Assembly (NCBI GenBank): GCA_009192285.1
Contig: CM018603.1
Location: 5,267,613-5,331,612, forward strand
Length of the DNA stretch: 64,000 bases
Direction: 5' to 3'
From: Morchella semilibera
Lineage: Eukaryota; Ascomycota; Pezizomycetes; Pezizales; Morchellaceae
The notes beneath the pieces were generated by a model. The model was not told the origin of the DNA. It ran no database searches and saw nothing but the letters and a program-made list of their open reading frames with translations. The position numbers were made by a program, and so were the translations under genes. Every line of letters starts with the position of its first letter. Position 1 is the first letter of the stretch. Of this stretch, positions 47,414-59,205 are shown in pieces.

Positions 47414-47633
47414 CGTCAGGATAAAATAGGTTTCTCCAAGACGAATCCTGTCTCCCAAGACTAAAATATCAGGAAGTCCTCGTCTGGGTGCGTTTGGGTG
47501 CGTCCGGTCCTATTTCGTCTCCAAAATGTGATGTATCGGTAGAAAAGTGATATGCAGGATGCCGCTAAGCCTGATCGGGACTGGCTCGTGCCATTCATGT
47601 CATTCTTGGCGCAGTTTCCAGGTCTTAAGCACC
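47414..47633 (-). mobile_element. CATCAG-family fragment
   Basis: Reverse copy of the right part of the family: CAGGATAAAATAGGTTTC at the left and GGCGCAGTTTCCAGGTCTTA at the right. Truncated on its inner side. Confidence 0.6.
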
Positions 47634-47795
47634 CTCGGTCTTAAAGGGAACTCTAATGGAAGTGGTAAAAAGTTCTCTACCGCCACTCCTTCACCCACCG
47701 CTGGTATTCATAGGCTGTTGAATCCCTCCGAGCTGTCTCCGCCATATGTAGCGGAGAATACGCCACAAAATCCCTTTTCTGGTGGAAGGACTTGA
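47634..47795 (+). CDS. Possible protein fragment, Ser/Pro-rich
   Basis: A short frame reading GNSNGSGKKFSTATPSPTAG, then HRLLNPSELSPPYVAEN, to a stop at 47795. The LLNPSE motif occurs near the N-terminus of some fungal transcription factors, so this could be an exon scrap of a host gene. No splice partner was found. Very uncertain. Confidence 0.25.
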   Translation, partial: LGLKGNSNGSGKKFSTATPSPTAGIHRLLNPSELSPPYVAENTPQNPFSGGRT

Positions 47796-48866
47796 GTGAC
47801 AGTTTCAATCAAGTGAGATATGTGAGTAGAGACACTGTAGGCTGTGATTTATTTAGAAACAACTCTGTCGGGCTGGAAACAAGGGAACTAACCCTGCACG
47901 AAGACCGCAGTGGCGATACTCCTGAGTTCTTTATCCTGACTCAAATCCTGCTGTTTTTCTCGTAGATAAAATTAATCATGAGCCCTAACTCTACTGGCTT
48001 CCGTTACCATAGCCGTCCGACTGGGGCGAGTCCGCCCCTATCCCTAAAAGATGTTACTCTCTATATCGAGACCTCTGTAGTTTAGGTGCACCCGGTGGTA
48101 ACCCTAACCCTGGATGCGAGTGATTGGTGATGATGACATTATCAGAAATTATAAGTGTGTGGGGTGACAGAAGATGGCTAAGCACTAGGCAAGTGGTTCT
48201 CTCGTCCAGTTTATTTATTTATTTATCTATACCCCATACATGCATCCAGCCCGCAGGCTATGGCAATCACCCCCCCCCCTCCCCAGAGTGGATGAACCTT
48301 CCTCCCCATCACCCCGTAACCACGCGGAAGTAAAGCAGGAAAGAGGAGAAACACTCCGCGCCTATATCATGCACTCTAGCCCCTTCCCCCTACTTCTACC
48401 TAGCGCACTCACTATCCCGAGACCCATCATTCACTATCCAGTCCCATCAAAAGAAAAGAAAGAAAGAGAAGAAAACACACCGCGGCTATATCATGCATTC
48501 TGATCCTTTCGTCCGATTTAACCGGCCCCTTGAACTGCCAGATATTGACAAGAGGTCATCTTTCCGGGTAATATTAGTTAGGACAAGACCAATATAATTA
48601 GCCTCGCATCTGATCTAGGGCCTACAGGATATCTCGGGTCTTGCTATGAGGGCGCTGGTGTGGAGTTTTTGACCGAATCAGAAGAAAAAGCCGTGAAGAG
48701 TATTAAGAATTGGGATCGACCATAGTGTGTAGAAGGATATGTAGCCGAGTGATAACGCATGATTAAATGAACTCTACAAGCTGCACACAGACGTAGCAAG
48801 TGCGGTACAGATCATCTCATTGGCGGATCTTGGTGTGGAGACATTAGTCGAGAAAGAACGGAATGA
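47796..48866. other. Gene-free stretch
   Basis: No supported gene. Two similar units (AGAGGAGAAACACTCCGCGC...CTATATCATGCA and a diverged repeat of it) lie at 48340-48500. Confidence 0.4.
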
Positions 48867-49023
48867 TATGGTTGCAGACACCTGTAACCAGAGGACATTT
48901 GACCGCAACACTTGGGGGGTGATGGCTTTCCAACCACAATACCTACAATTATTGTCTCTCTGTTAAATGATGCTTTAGCCTCCGCCCTACATGATAACAG
49001 AGTCCAATTAATTTTATCACTTA
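48867..49023 (+). mobile_element. MITE family R, left-arm fragment
   Basis: TATGGTTGCAGACACCTGTA through TTTTATCACTTA, closely related to 7036-7185. Confidence 0.6.
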
Positions 49024-49247
49024 GCGTATTACAACGGGAAAGCGATCGTCGCCGGGAAAGCAATAGAGGGTGACAGCGAGATGGTCCAAAGTTGCCAAAG
49101 AAAATTGACTTAGTAACGTATCTGACCGTGATACTGCCCATGACCTAGATCCCGACCGCAACGTAACAGGTTCGCATATGTCAACAAATATCAATGAATG
49201 TCAATGAATTGTTATAAATTAAATACTACATATGAATTGAATATATA

Positions 49248-49842
49248 TTAATACTTTTTACTCCTTCTGAGGGTCATATTGACCCTTTTGTAAGATGGTG
49301 GTGGTAGAGAACCCTCACTTTCCTCCTCAAAATCCTCAACCCGGTACCATTCCTCCTGATCTACATCAACACTTGCGTTACCAGCAACCTCCAGATGAGT
49401 TACAGAGACAGCAGTAGATATAGATACATTATTTTTTGACTTTCCTTTCGGTTTAGGTGGAGGTAGTTCTTTCTTTAATAACAACCCCTTTAACTTCTTT
49501 TTTTCTTCCCTGATACTGACCCTTGCGGCATTATCTAGATCAACCTCCTCTCTTGCCTCTCTTAGTCTAATTACATCTTCAGTAGTGATTACTCTTGCTT
49601 TAGTAAGCCTTTTTCTATCATTGAATTTGATATTGACTGTTTTTTTTGCCATAGAGGCCCAGAATTTTTGATTGGTATGGTCCGAAATCTCTTTATCTGT
49701 AATTGACATATAGAGACCTTTGTCTAGTGATCCTATTAACTCCTTTAGTCTTTTTGCAGGTGCAGATACGCCGAGACTCAAGTTGTCTAGTACTGCCAAT
49801 GCCTCTTTTGTGGTTGCTCTAGCCATTCTGGTAGTACGGGGG
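49248..49842 (-). pseudogene. pogo transposase, C-terminal part
   Basis: About 190 residues, starting near MARATTKEALAVLDNLSLG, with a charged helical stretch (EDVIRLREAREEVDLDNAAR) and an acidic, Ser/Pro-rich end. Fungal pogo/Fot1 transposases have a similar charged tail after the DDE core. Separated from the core by the gypsy insertion. Confidence 0.6.
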
Positions 49843-50340
49843 TATCACGGCTCCGCCTCCTGCACCTCGCCTCCCGCCAAGGCGCCTTCGGAACAGGGTT
49901 GTTGGATAGTATCGGCCGATGCCAGAACTAGAATGACGGGTTAGGAAGGAGCTCGGGAATGGAATGTAAGCACTAGGAAGGATTGGGTAGTAACGGGATA
50001 GAATGGATTTATTGAGAATAGTACGGGTGGCACGGGAGCATGGGAGTTTCTATGGGGTTCTATGGTATGAGTCATTGGTGCGGAGGAATAGTTGTATATA
50101 TGGTGCTCGTTCTTTCCTATGTTTCTGCCTCTCTAGGCAACGTCTCCCTTCCGTTAGCAATTCATTACTTTGGCTTCGGCCCTTCTGTCTACGCCGCCTC
50201 CCTGAACCTGAACCTGAACCAGCCTCGCCTCGGGTGTATCCTGAGCCGACCCCGTCCTGCTTCTGTTCCTGGAAGTCTACTCCACCTCGTCTCTAAGGAT
50301 TATCCCGTCTTGCCCCTGAAGCCCACCCCGCCCCGTTAGA
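49843..50340 (+). repeat. 5' LTR of gypsy element 2
   Basis: 498 bp. The inner sequence begins CTACGTTGCC, not a TGG primer site. Confidence 0.85.
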
Positions 50341-50464
50341 CTACGTTGCCTCTACCTTTGGCTCCCGATACACTATGTCCGCTCAAACAGAATGGGTATT
50401 TCCCGCTGCCCTCTCCGAATTTCAATGACAATTTGGTGTTGACGCCGTTCTTTTACACCGAAAC

Positions 50465-51805
50465 TTGACCGCGATTTCGCAAATCCGGGATCGGGTCCTC
50501 ATCGAGAGGAATCAAGCCCGTGCTGATTTGGCCCATATGAGGGCCGAACGAGACCATGCTCTGAACGCAGCGGACGGTGCCCAAGATCTTGCTGCCCAGG
50601 TGGCTGATCTTCAAACTCAGTTGGCAGAAGTGCGTCAAATTAACGAGAGTCTGCGTGCTCAGGCTGCCGCTCCTCCTGCTCCTCCTCTTCGACAAGTGCG
50701 TTTTGAACCTCCTCCACCTCCGGCGGGCCCTCCTCCCGCTCCTCCTGTTGCTCCTCAGGTAGTTCCCCCGGCCGCTGTTGTTTCTCAGTCCGAAAAGGTC
50801 CCCGACTCACCTAAGTTTGATGGCAAGAGGAAGGAGCTTCGCCCCTTTGTGACCCAACTTCGCCTGAAGATGCTTGCGAACCACGATCGGTTTCCCGCTG
50901 CTCAAGCCCGCCTTGCTTATGCTATTAATCTCCTCTCCGGTCGTGCGCTTGCACAGGTGATGCCCCTTGTTTTTGGAGGACGTATCGACCTCGAGGACAT
51001 TGAAGTCCTGATTACTATTTTGGAGACCGCCTTCGGGGATCCTGACCGTATTGCTACTGCCGAACGAGAACTCGAACGTCTTACTCAAGGAGGCTGGGAC
51101 TTCTCCACCTATTTCGCTGAGTTTCAACGCTTGGCTGCTGAGGTTAGGTGGAACGATGAAGCTAAAAAACATGCACTTACTCAAGGGCTCTCTCGCGAGC
51201 TCCGCTCTACCATGATCCACCACGACGTCCCTGCCGCCACCTCGGAATATGTTCTTCTGCTCCAAAAATTGGACAACCGGCTCCGGGATGCTCGTGCTAG
51301 AGATCGTTCCTCCCCCTTCGTTGCCCGTCAAACCTTTACTTCCTCCGCTCCTGCCTGTACTCCTGCTCCTGCTTCTGTTGTTCCTGCTCCTCACCCCTCT
51401 TACTCTCCAGGTGGTGTGGTATCAATGGATCTTTCTGGTGTTTGTTGCCCTCAACGCCGTGGGCCTATTACCCCCGCCGAGCGCGCCCGCCGCGCCGCTC
51501 AAGGACTTTGCATGTATTATGGAGGTCCTGGGCATTTTGCCGCTGAATGTCCTGCTCGACCTGCTGCTCGTTCCGCTCGTGTTGCGGCTACTTCTGAGGT
51601 CAGTGTACCTCCCGTTATGTCTGGGGCCAGCGCGCCTCCTGTTATTAATCAAGCTTCTCGCCCGTCTTCTTTGTCCGGTTATGTGTTTGGGTTTCCTTTT
51701 GGTGCTTCCTCTACTTCTGGTTCTGGTTCTTTGGGTTTGGGTTCTTCCGGTTCGATGTCTGCGACTGCCCCGGATCAGTCGGGTTTTCACGAGGACCTGT
51801 CTTAG
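50465..51805 (+). other. Gag region of gypsy element 2
   Basis: Coiled N-terminus, Pro-rich linker, gag core (SPKFDGKRKELRPFVTQLR), and a zinc-knuckle-like segment (YYGGPGHFAAECP). Confidence 0.8.
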
Positions 51806-51834
51806 GTGGCTTAGGCCAGGTCCCCCCTATTTCT

Positions 51835-53710
51835 TTGTCTGCTTCTGCTGCTTCTGGTGTCTCTGGTGAGAAGGTTTCGGATAACGATCATCTTGTTGTT
51901 TTATGTATCGTATCTGATGAGAATAAAACTGTTAAAACCTACTCACTTGTTGACACCGGAGCTTCCGGATTTGCATTCATTGATGAATCATTTGTACGCC
52001 ACAAAGAAATTTCTACTACTCTTCTACCCAATCCTCGCGCCCTTCATGTTATCGATGGAAGAGAAATCTCCTCTAGTAACATTACTCATATTGCTCATTT
52101 TCTCTTCGCATCCAAGGTCATACCGAAAAAATCTCCACCTATGTTGCCCGCCTAGGACATTACCCGTTGGTGCTAGGAATCCCCTGGCTGCGCCGACACA
52201 ATGTTGCTATTAATTTTGCCGATAATTCGTTGACCTTCGGGTCCCCTCGCTGTCTCCAACGTTGCAATGATGATCAAGTTCCTGCTTATGTTAAGGGAAT
52301 TACTTCACCGCTCCCTGCTAATCACGATTTTGAGATGGTCAGCGCTGCTACCTTTGCCGAAACTACTCAGGGACTAACCGTTTATGCCCTGTTTCTTGCT
52401 GGTTCTACGGAATCGATACCTCCAGAAATTGCTACTTTGGTCCCTCCCGAACATTATCACTTCTGGCAACGGTTTGGAAAGGAAGGCCCCCAGAAGCTGC
52501 CCCCACACCGCCCCTATGATATTCGGATTAATCTTCATGAGGGAAAGGAACCCCCCTTCGGCCCGCTGTATAGCATGTCTCGAGATGAACTAGCTGTATT
52601 GATCGAATATATCGACGATATGCTAAAGAAGGGTTTTATCGAGTCTAGTTCCTCTCCCGCCGGATTTCCCGTTTTGTTTGTGAAGAAGCCTGGTGGCGGA
52701 CTTCGATTTTGCGTGGACTACCGAGGTCTGAATGCCATTACCGTTAAGAACCGTTATCCATTGCCACTGCCTAAGGAAACGTTTAATCAACTCTGCAAAG
52801 CCAAATGGTATACCAAGTTGGACTTGAAGAATGCCTATAACCTGGTCCGAGTCGCAGCTGGAGATGAATGGAAAACCGCGTTTCGTACCAGAGTTGGTCA
52901 CTTTCAATATAAAGTGATGCCCTTCGGATTGACCAATGCCCCTGCCGTCTTTCAGCACTTTATTAACAATACCCTTCGCCCCTGTTTGGACCGTTTCTGT
53001 ACCACTTACCTTGACGACATCCTTATTTATAGTGAGGATCTGGGATCACATCGCGATCATGTTAACCAGGTTTTGCAAGCTCTTACCGATGCCGATCTTT
53101 ATTGTTCGCCAGAGAAGTGCGAATTTCAGGTTAAGGAAGTGAAGTATTTGGGCATGATTGTTACCACTGAAGGCCTGAAGCTCGACCCCAAAAAGATTGA
53201 GACCATTGTCAAGTGGGCTCGCCCCCTAAATGTTAGGGATATACAGGTATTTAATGGTTGGGCCAATTTCTATCGACGTTTTATTAAAAACTATTCGGGA
53301 ATTGTTCGTCCTCTTACTACGCTTACTAAGGAAAATCTACCGTTTATATAGTTTCCAGCTTGCAAAGGGGCGTTTGAAGGATTGAAGACTGCGTTCACTA
53401 CTGCCCCAATTCTTCGACATTTCGATTTCGATCGCCGAGCTATTGTAGAAACAGATGCGTCGGACTATGTTTCAGGTGGTACTCTTTCTCAGTATAGCGA
53501 TGAAAATATTCTTCACCATGTTGCCTATTTTTCCGGAACTCACTCCCCCGCCGAATGCAATTACAAAATTTACGATAAAGAATTGCTGGCTATTATTAAA
53601 TGCTTCGAGGAGTGGAGAGCCGAACTGATGGGTGTCGCCGAACCTATTGAAGTCCTGAGCGATCATCGGAATTTGGAATATTTTATGACCAAGAGCATCA
53701 GCAAGACCTG
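51835..53710 (+). other. Protease, reverse transcriptase and RNase H region of gypsy element 2
   Basis: Protease LVDTGASGFAFID; polymerase [20 protein letters not shown] and [14 protein letters not shown]; RNase [13 protein letters not shown] and [18 protein letters not shown]. Confidence 0.85.
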
Positions 53711-53832
53711 ATTTGTCTCCTGATGTCTCCTGAGCCTCAGGAGACTCAAAAAATGTCCAGGAATCTCAGGAGAGTCTCAGGAGACCCAGGAGACTGTTGG
53801 GAGACTCCAGTCACAAGTTGAGCTTGCTGATG
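53696..53832 (+). mobile_element. CATCAG MITE (short type) inside gypsy element 2
   Basis: 137 bp, CATCAGCAAG...CTTGCTGATG, flanked by AG on both sides. The core is rich in CTCAGGAGACTC palindromes. A second copy lies at 57452-57588. Confidence 0.8.
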
Positions 53833-55070
53833 AGAGACCTAAATCGGCGACAGGCACGTTGGTCAGAATTTCCTTCGCAATTTAATTATGTGATCAAGTA
53901 TCGGCCAGGAAAGCAAGGGGGAAAACCGGATGCATTGACTAGGAGATCAGGAGATCTGCCTAAAGAGGGGGATGAACGCCTGACGCAGCAAAGTCAGACA
54001 GTGTTGAAGTCCCATAATTTGGGTTTGTTGGCAGCCATTCTGGCTGTCCGAGGACAGTCACCTCTAGAAAAACTTTTTGAACAGGCTTATGTCACTGACC
54101 CATTTCCAAATAAGATCCTAGGTCTCCTTCGAGATGGCGTCAGGCACTCCCGAGAGATTACTTTAGCAGAATGCTCAATCAGGAAAGGCCTCCTAACCTA
54201 CCGCGGAAAGCTTTTTGTGCCAAACGATACCACCCTGTTCCTGCATTTACTTCAGCAACACCATGATGTCCCGTCCGCAGGACACCCGGGGAAGGCAAAG
54301 ACTTTCCAACTCCTTGCCCGCTCATATTATTGGCCCGGAATGCGCAGTACAGTAGATCGCTATGTGAGAAACTGCCATATCTGTAGTCGAAGCAAGACCT
54401 CCCACCACGCTCCTTATGGCGTCCTTCGTCCCTTACCGATTCCCCAGAGAGCCTAGACACATATTTCTATGGATTTTGTCACAGGACTGCTGGAGAGTAA
54501 GGGAAGAGATGCGATTCTCGTAGTAGTCGATCGTCTATCTAAGATGAGACACTATATCGCCTGCAATATTACCACTGGATCTGAAGACCTTGCACGTTTG
54601 TTTATTAACCATGTTTGGAAACTTCATGGGCTCCCAACCAGCATTATCTCTGATCGCGGTACTCAGTTTACGTCCGGGTTCTGGAAATCTCTTTGCAAGT
54701 TACTAAAAATTGATGTTGCTATGTCCTCTGCCTTTCACTCCGAAACTGATGGCCAAACGGAAAGAATCAATGCGGTGATGGAACAATATTTACGGAGCTA
54801 TGTATCTTATCAGCAGGATGACTGGGTGGACTGGTTACAGCTTGCCGAATTTGCTTCTAATAACCATTCCTCGGAAACAAACCAAGTGTCTCCCTTTATG
54901 GCTAATTACGGTTTCGATCCACGTTTTACGGAGAATCTCGCACTACCTCTGTTTATTGATCGTCCCCAGGATGTTAATGCCCTTGTTTGGAAAATGGCTG
55001 AAATCCACGATCAGTTGCAAGCTGAGATCCGTTATGCCCAAGATCGCCAGGAGACTAATGCCAATGTTCA
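53833..55070 (+). other. RNase H end and integrase region of gypsy element 2
   Basis: NRRQARWSEFPSQFNYVIKY, then the zinc module (HPGKAKTFQLLARSYYWPGM, CHICSRSK) and core (MDFVTGLLES, ISDRGTQFTSGFWK). Confidence 0.8.
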
Positions 55071-55289
55071 TTGAATTCCCGCTCCAGTTTACCAGGTAGG
55101 TGATGAGGTATAGTTGAATGCCAGGAATATACAGACTACTAGGCCGTCCCGGAAGCTCGATTGGAAATGTCTTGGTCGATTCAAGATTAAGTCGATTATT
55201 AGTTTTTATGCCTACGAACTTGATCTTCCCTCCACCATGAAGATACATACTGTCTTTCATGTTTCAAAGTTGGAACCTTGTGCTACCGA

Positions 55290-55626
55290 TCCATTACCAG
55301 GACACATTCCTCCTCCTGCACCCCCGATGATTGTTGATGGTGATGAGGAATGGGAAGTCGATGAGCTATTAGATTCCCGTCTACGTTATTCACGTCTGCA
55401 GTATTTGGTTAAGTGGAAGGGCTATGATGCACCAACCTGGGAGTATGCTGAGAATCTTACCAACGTCCCCCGCTTGTTGATTCGATTTCATACGGCCTAT
55501 CCCACCAAGCCGAGACCTGACGGAGTTCTCGCGGAGCTCAAACCTAATGAGAGGGCAACTATCACGGCTCCGCCTCCTGCACCTCGCCTCCCGCCAAGGC
55601 GCCTTCGGAACAGGGTTGTTGGATAG
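55290..55626 (+). other. Chromodomain of gypsy element 2
   Basis: EEWEVDELLDSRLRYSRLQY, then LVKWKGYDAPTWEYAENL. Typical chromovirus C-terminus, overlapping the start of the 3' LTR. Confidence 0.85.
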
Positions 55627-56057
55627 TATCGGCCGATATCGGAACTAGAATGACGGGTTAGGAAGGAGCTCGGGAATAGAATGTAAGCACTAGGAAGGAT
55701 TGGGTAATAACGGGATAGAATGGATTTATTGGGAATAGTACGGGTGGCACGGGAGCATGGGAGTTTCTATGGGGTTCTATGGTATGAGTCATTGGTGCGG
55801 AGGAATAGTTGTATATATGGTGCTCGTTCTTTCCTATGTTTTTGCCTCTCTAGGCAACGTCTTCTTTCTGTTAGCAATTCATTACTTTGGCTTCGGCCCT
55901 TCTGTCTACGCCGCGTCCCTGAACCTGAACCTGAACCAGCCTCGCCTCGGGTGTATCCTGAGCCGACTCCGTCCTGCTTCTGTTCCTGGAAGTCTACTCC
56001 GCCTCGTCTCTAAGGATTATCCCGTCTTGCCCCTGAAGCCCACCCCGCCCCGTTAGA
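55560..56057 (+). repeat. 3' LTR of gypsy element 2
   Basis: 498 bp, same length as the 5' copy, followed by a G run that supplies the GGGGG duplication. Confidence 0.85.
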
Positions 56058-56062
56058 GGGGG

Positions 56063-57426
56063 GTTGATACAATAGGAGCTGGGACTTTTGGTTGCTTAGG
56101 TGCAGTTGATAAGGGCGCTTCTAGAATTCTGCGGGGATTGAAAGGAAAAACACCGGCTGCCCTTCAAGCTGAAAGAATATTGGAATGGCTATAGGTAAGG
56201 TGACGCGCTCCGAATAAAAGCCTTAAATAATTAGATTGTAAAATCCAAATAAATTAATTTATATTTCAAGTAACCTAAGGAATAGACCCTTATTTATTCC
56301 CATTTCACTGTTGTTCATCTGTTCGTCTGGGAGATTACTATAGTATTTTTGGAGTTGACTGAAAGGTCCGGCGTCTGGGGGCTGTAATAAATGTATTGAG
56401 TGTGGCGGAAGACAAAAAGGAATAATTCTATGATTGAGACAGTAGTCAAAAAATTCCCAAGTAACATGAGAAGCATGACCATCCATAATAAGCAATTTCC
56501 TTTTGCCTTCAGCCCTATAAACTATTAGTAATTATATAATATACGTGAGAAAATACTTACTAATTAAATGTAAATTCATTGAAATTCTGAATTAACCACT
56601 CCATCCCTAAAAAGGAATCGGTCCAGCATTTTGGAGAATAACTAAATGTAGCGATATCTTCCCCCTTTATGCTCGCGTACCAGCCCTTATAATGAGCTAT
56701 TCCCTGATTAATAATTATAGGTGGTAGTGGTATTCCCGCTCCAAATATAGCCTCAATTACCGTCACCAGCTCTCGATTTCCATTGTGTATGAGTTTTAGA
56801 TTTTTTCATGCTCGCCTGCATATGACCTTTCACTTAGATGCTATACCCATCATAAAGCCCTTCTCATCTATATTATATGTGTTTTTAGGTAGGACATTAT
56901 ATTTCCGTATAATTTCCTTTAACTAAATTGCATTAGCTTAATACTGAAGATCATGTACTAATGCATTTTTTACCTTTCGGAAGTAGTCTTTCAACACTTG
57001 TGGATTATCAGCAAATGCACATTATCGCTCCAGTCTGGTTGAAAATTTAGAAGCAATTTCTGGATTACGATACAGGAATCGTCCCAGCCAATGAACACCT
57101 AATTTGTGTCCATTATGTCACTTTTTAATAAGATACGCAGCGATGTTTTTAACCAGTGACAGTTTAAGTGGAAATCCCCAATCATACATACGCATACACC
57201 AGGCAACAACTGATTTTTCCTCATGTTCGCTTATTAGTTGCTGTCTCCGGTGACTATCTCCTCTGGTACCTTTACCTTGCAAGCGATCCCTCAAAGTTGA
57301 GTAGGGAACACTAAAAGCCTCGGCGCATTCCCTAATAGATGGATCATTGGAGGTTTGATACCGCTCTATCGCTAATCTGAGATGCTCCTCCCTTTCTTTC
57401 TTCTGTTTTCCTTTTAGGTGGCCCAT
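56063..57426 (-). pseudogene. pogo transposase, N-terminal and catalytic part
   Basis: Starts MGHLKGKQKKEREEHL at 57426. A psq-type helix-turn-helix (IRECAEAFSVPYSTLRDRLQ) and a CENP-B/Tc5-like second helix (HEEKSVVAWCMRMYDWGFPL) lead to the DDE_1 core: first Asp in NIDEKGFMMG, second in LLIMDGHASHVTW, third in LLQPPDAGPF. All three acidic residues are present, but several stops lie between about 57000 and 56800, so the gene is dead. It continues, across the gypsy insertion, at 49842-49248. Confidence 0.8.
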
Positions 57427-57451
57427 GTTGAGGTTAACGTGTATGGTTGAT

Positions 57452-57588
57452 CATCAGCAAGACTTCATTTGGCTCCTGATATCTCCTGAGTCTCAGGAGA
57501 CTCAAAAAATCTCCAGGAGTCTCAGGAGACTCTCAGGAGACCCGGGAGACTGTTGGGAGACTCCAGTCATAAGTTGACTTTGCTGATG
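57452..57588 (+). mobile_element. CATCAG MITE (short type), second copy
   Basis: 137 bp, same ends as the copy at 53696, flanked by AT on both sides. Sits between the pogo start codon and the pogo right end. Confidence 0.8.
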
Positions 57589-57705
57589 ATGGATACCTTA
57601 CTACCTCGCAACCCTCATATGGGGCAGAATCCTCATTCCTCAGCGCCAAGCCTGGCTGAGACATTTGATCGGAAACTAGGTCATGGGCGGTATCATGGTC
57701 AAGTA

Positions 57706-57997
57706 TGTTATACAATTATAGAAACAAGTAGACAGAAGTGTTACCTAAATGTCCTCTAACTACTTTAGACATGCTTCAACTCTCTCTGGTGAGATTATTG
57801 CCTTTGGGGGGGGGCTTTAACTTGCTTCTGGAGTGTAAGCTTTATCGACTTTGTCTACTTTCATTATATAATGCTAGGATCTAGGAAATACAGCGCGCTG
57901 AATTCTCGCACATCTCTGACTTTGTGTGTTTTCTTTTGATGCCCTTGTGGGCTTCGGTTGCTTTTCCGATGATGATCCCTTTCCTGGTGAAATACGT
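57706..57997. other. Short spacer, nothing recognised
   Basis: Lies between the pogo right end and a family R MITE. Confidence 0.35.
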
Positions 57998-58510
57998 TAT
58001 GGCTGTGGGGTTATTGAATTTCTGAAAGTTGGGTTTTTGGTAAGACACCGATTGAATGTCGCCCAAAGTTGCCTATTTAGGCAATAGTTCTAGAGCATTG
58101 GGCATTTTAATACCCGATTAGGTACTTACCGGACGACTGCTTAATATCATTGATTAGTCTTGGCATAAAAGAGCATATATGGCGCCCAGAGTCTAAAACC
58201 CACACCTCGTTTCAAATCCCTAAGGCTTTTCACCACAACCCAAAGAATTAAAACAAAAACCATAATCTCATAAAGATAATATAGGCCTAGGCGAATATAG
58301 TTTTGTTTCTTGAAAAATATGTGTTACTGTTGAGGAGTAGGCTAGTTTATGGATTTATCGCCGCCAAGATTATTTCACTCGAGGTGTAGGGACTAGATGC
58401 TTGGCGCCATATCGGCAACAAAAGTGCCAAGTTATTACTTGATTAAGAAAGTTATAGCCAAAAAAACACCAATATCGAACCTACTCCGGATACAGGTGTC
58501 CGTAACCATA
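57998..58510 (+). mobile_element. MITE family R, copy 4
   Basis: TATGGCTGTGGGGTTATTGA to ACAGGTGTCCGTAACCATA. Homologous to 7185-7574 at both ends, with a middle of different length. Confidence 0.65.
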
Positions 58511-58833
58511 ACTCACCGGTGCAATTGGGAAATACCTTCACCGCAAGCACATTTTCCACAGCCCTAACCCTGGGGGAAAGTTTTCCATCAGGAGCCGGAG
58601 TCGGACTCATGTTATTTGGCACTAGGCCACCATTCGCGACCACTTTAATATCATTTTGAGAAAGAAAAGAGATGACTACATCAGCTGACTTTTCCTGGCG
58701 CAACCCCCTGCGTCAGGGCGGAGACGGCAGGCCTCAGCGCCTGGAGCGCGTGGACACGCCTGGTGAGCATACCCCCCTATTCCTACGCCTGGGGATACCA
58801 CTATCCTAGCAGAACCCCGCTGAGAGGCGTCAC
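58511..58833. other. Spacer, nothing firm
   Basis: GC-rich sequence without a supported gene. The open frame on - across 58676-59233 is mostly the repeat that follows. Confidence 0.35.
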
Positions 58834-59205
58834 TCTTGGTGTGATTTCCAGGTCTTAACGGCCTCCCGCCGTCCTCCACCTCCACCTCCCCCTCCCCCTC
58901 CCCCTCCCCCTCCACCTCCACCTCCACGTCCACCTCCATGTCCACCTCCACGTCCACCTCCACATCGAGTATCTCCCTACCTCCATATTCCGGCACCCAT
59001 GCTAACGTCTCTATACTAGGTCCTAATTCACGCCCAAATCGACGCCCAAAACCTCGCCTAGGACAGGCCCAAATAGACGTATAGGACACGTCCAAATTGA
59101 CGCCTAGAACACGCCCAAATCGACGCCTAGGACACACGCCCAAATTGACACCTAGGACATTTCCAAAACGACGATTTCTGCGGGTAGGGTAGTCGCGCTG
59201 GGGCG
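58834..59205 (-). mobile_element. CATCAG-family fragment, reverse
   Basis: Holds CCACCTCCACCTCC hexamers and CGCCTAGGACACGCCCAAAT-like tandem units, complementary to those of 44765-45886. Neither terminal repeat is preserved. Confidence 0.6.

Larger units (their letters stand above)
49843..56057 (+). mobile_element. Ty3/gypsy chromovirus 2, full length, broken
   Basis: 6.2 kb with two 498-bp LTRs (TATCACGG...CGTTAGA) and a likely GGGGG duplication on each side. Gag, protease, reverse transcriptase, RNase H, integrase and chromodomain are in order on +. A small CATCAG MITE sits inside the pol region. The coding region has a handful of further breaks. LTRs differ at about 2.6% of positions, nearly all transitions; similar age to element 1. 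Confidence 0.9.
49119..57705 (-). mobile_element. pogo-type DNA transposon with a gypsy insert
   Basis: Inverted ends of about 35 bases share TGATAC(T/C)GCCCATGACC, each just inside a TA (49119-49120 and 57704-57705). A pogo transposase lies on -. The element holds gypsy element 2 and a small CATCAG MITE. Without them it is about 2.2 kb, the normal pogo/Fot1 size. Confidence 0.75.

Noticed and set aside
50003-50339. Open frames inside the gypsy LTRs
   Set aside because: Present in both LTR copies, LTR-encoded by chance, no domain.
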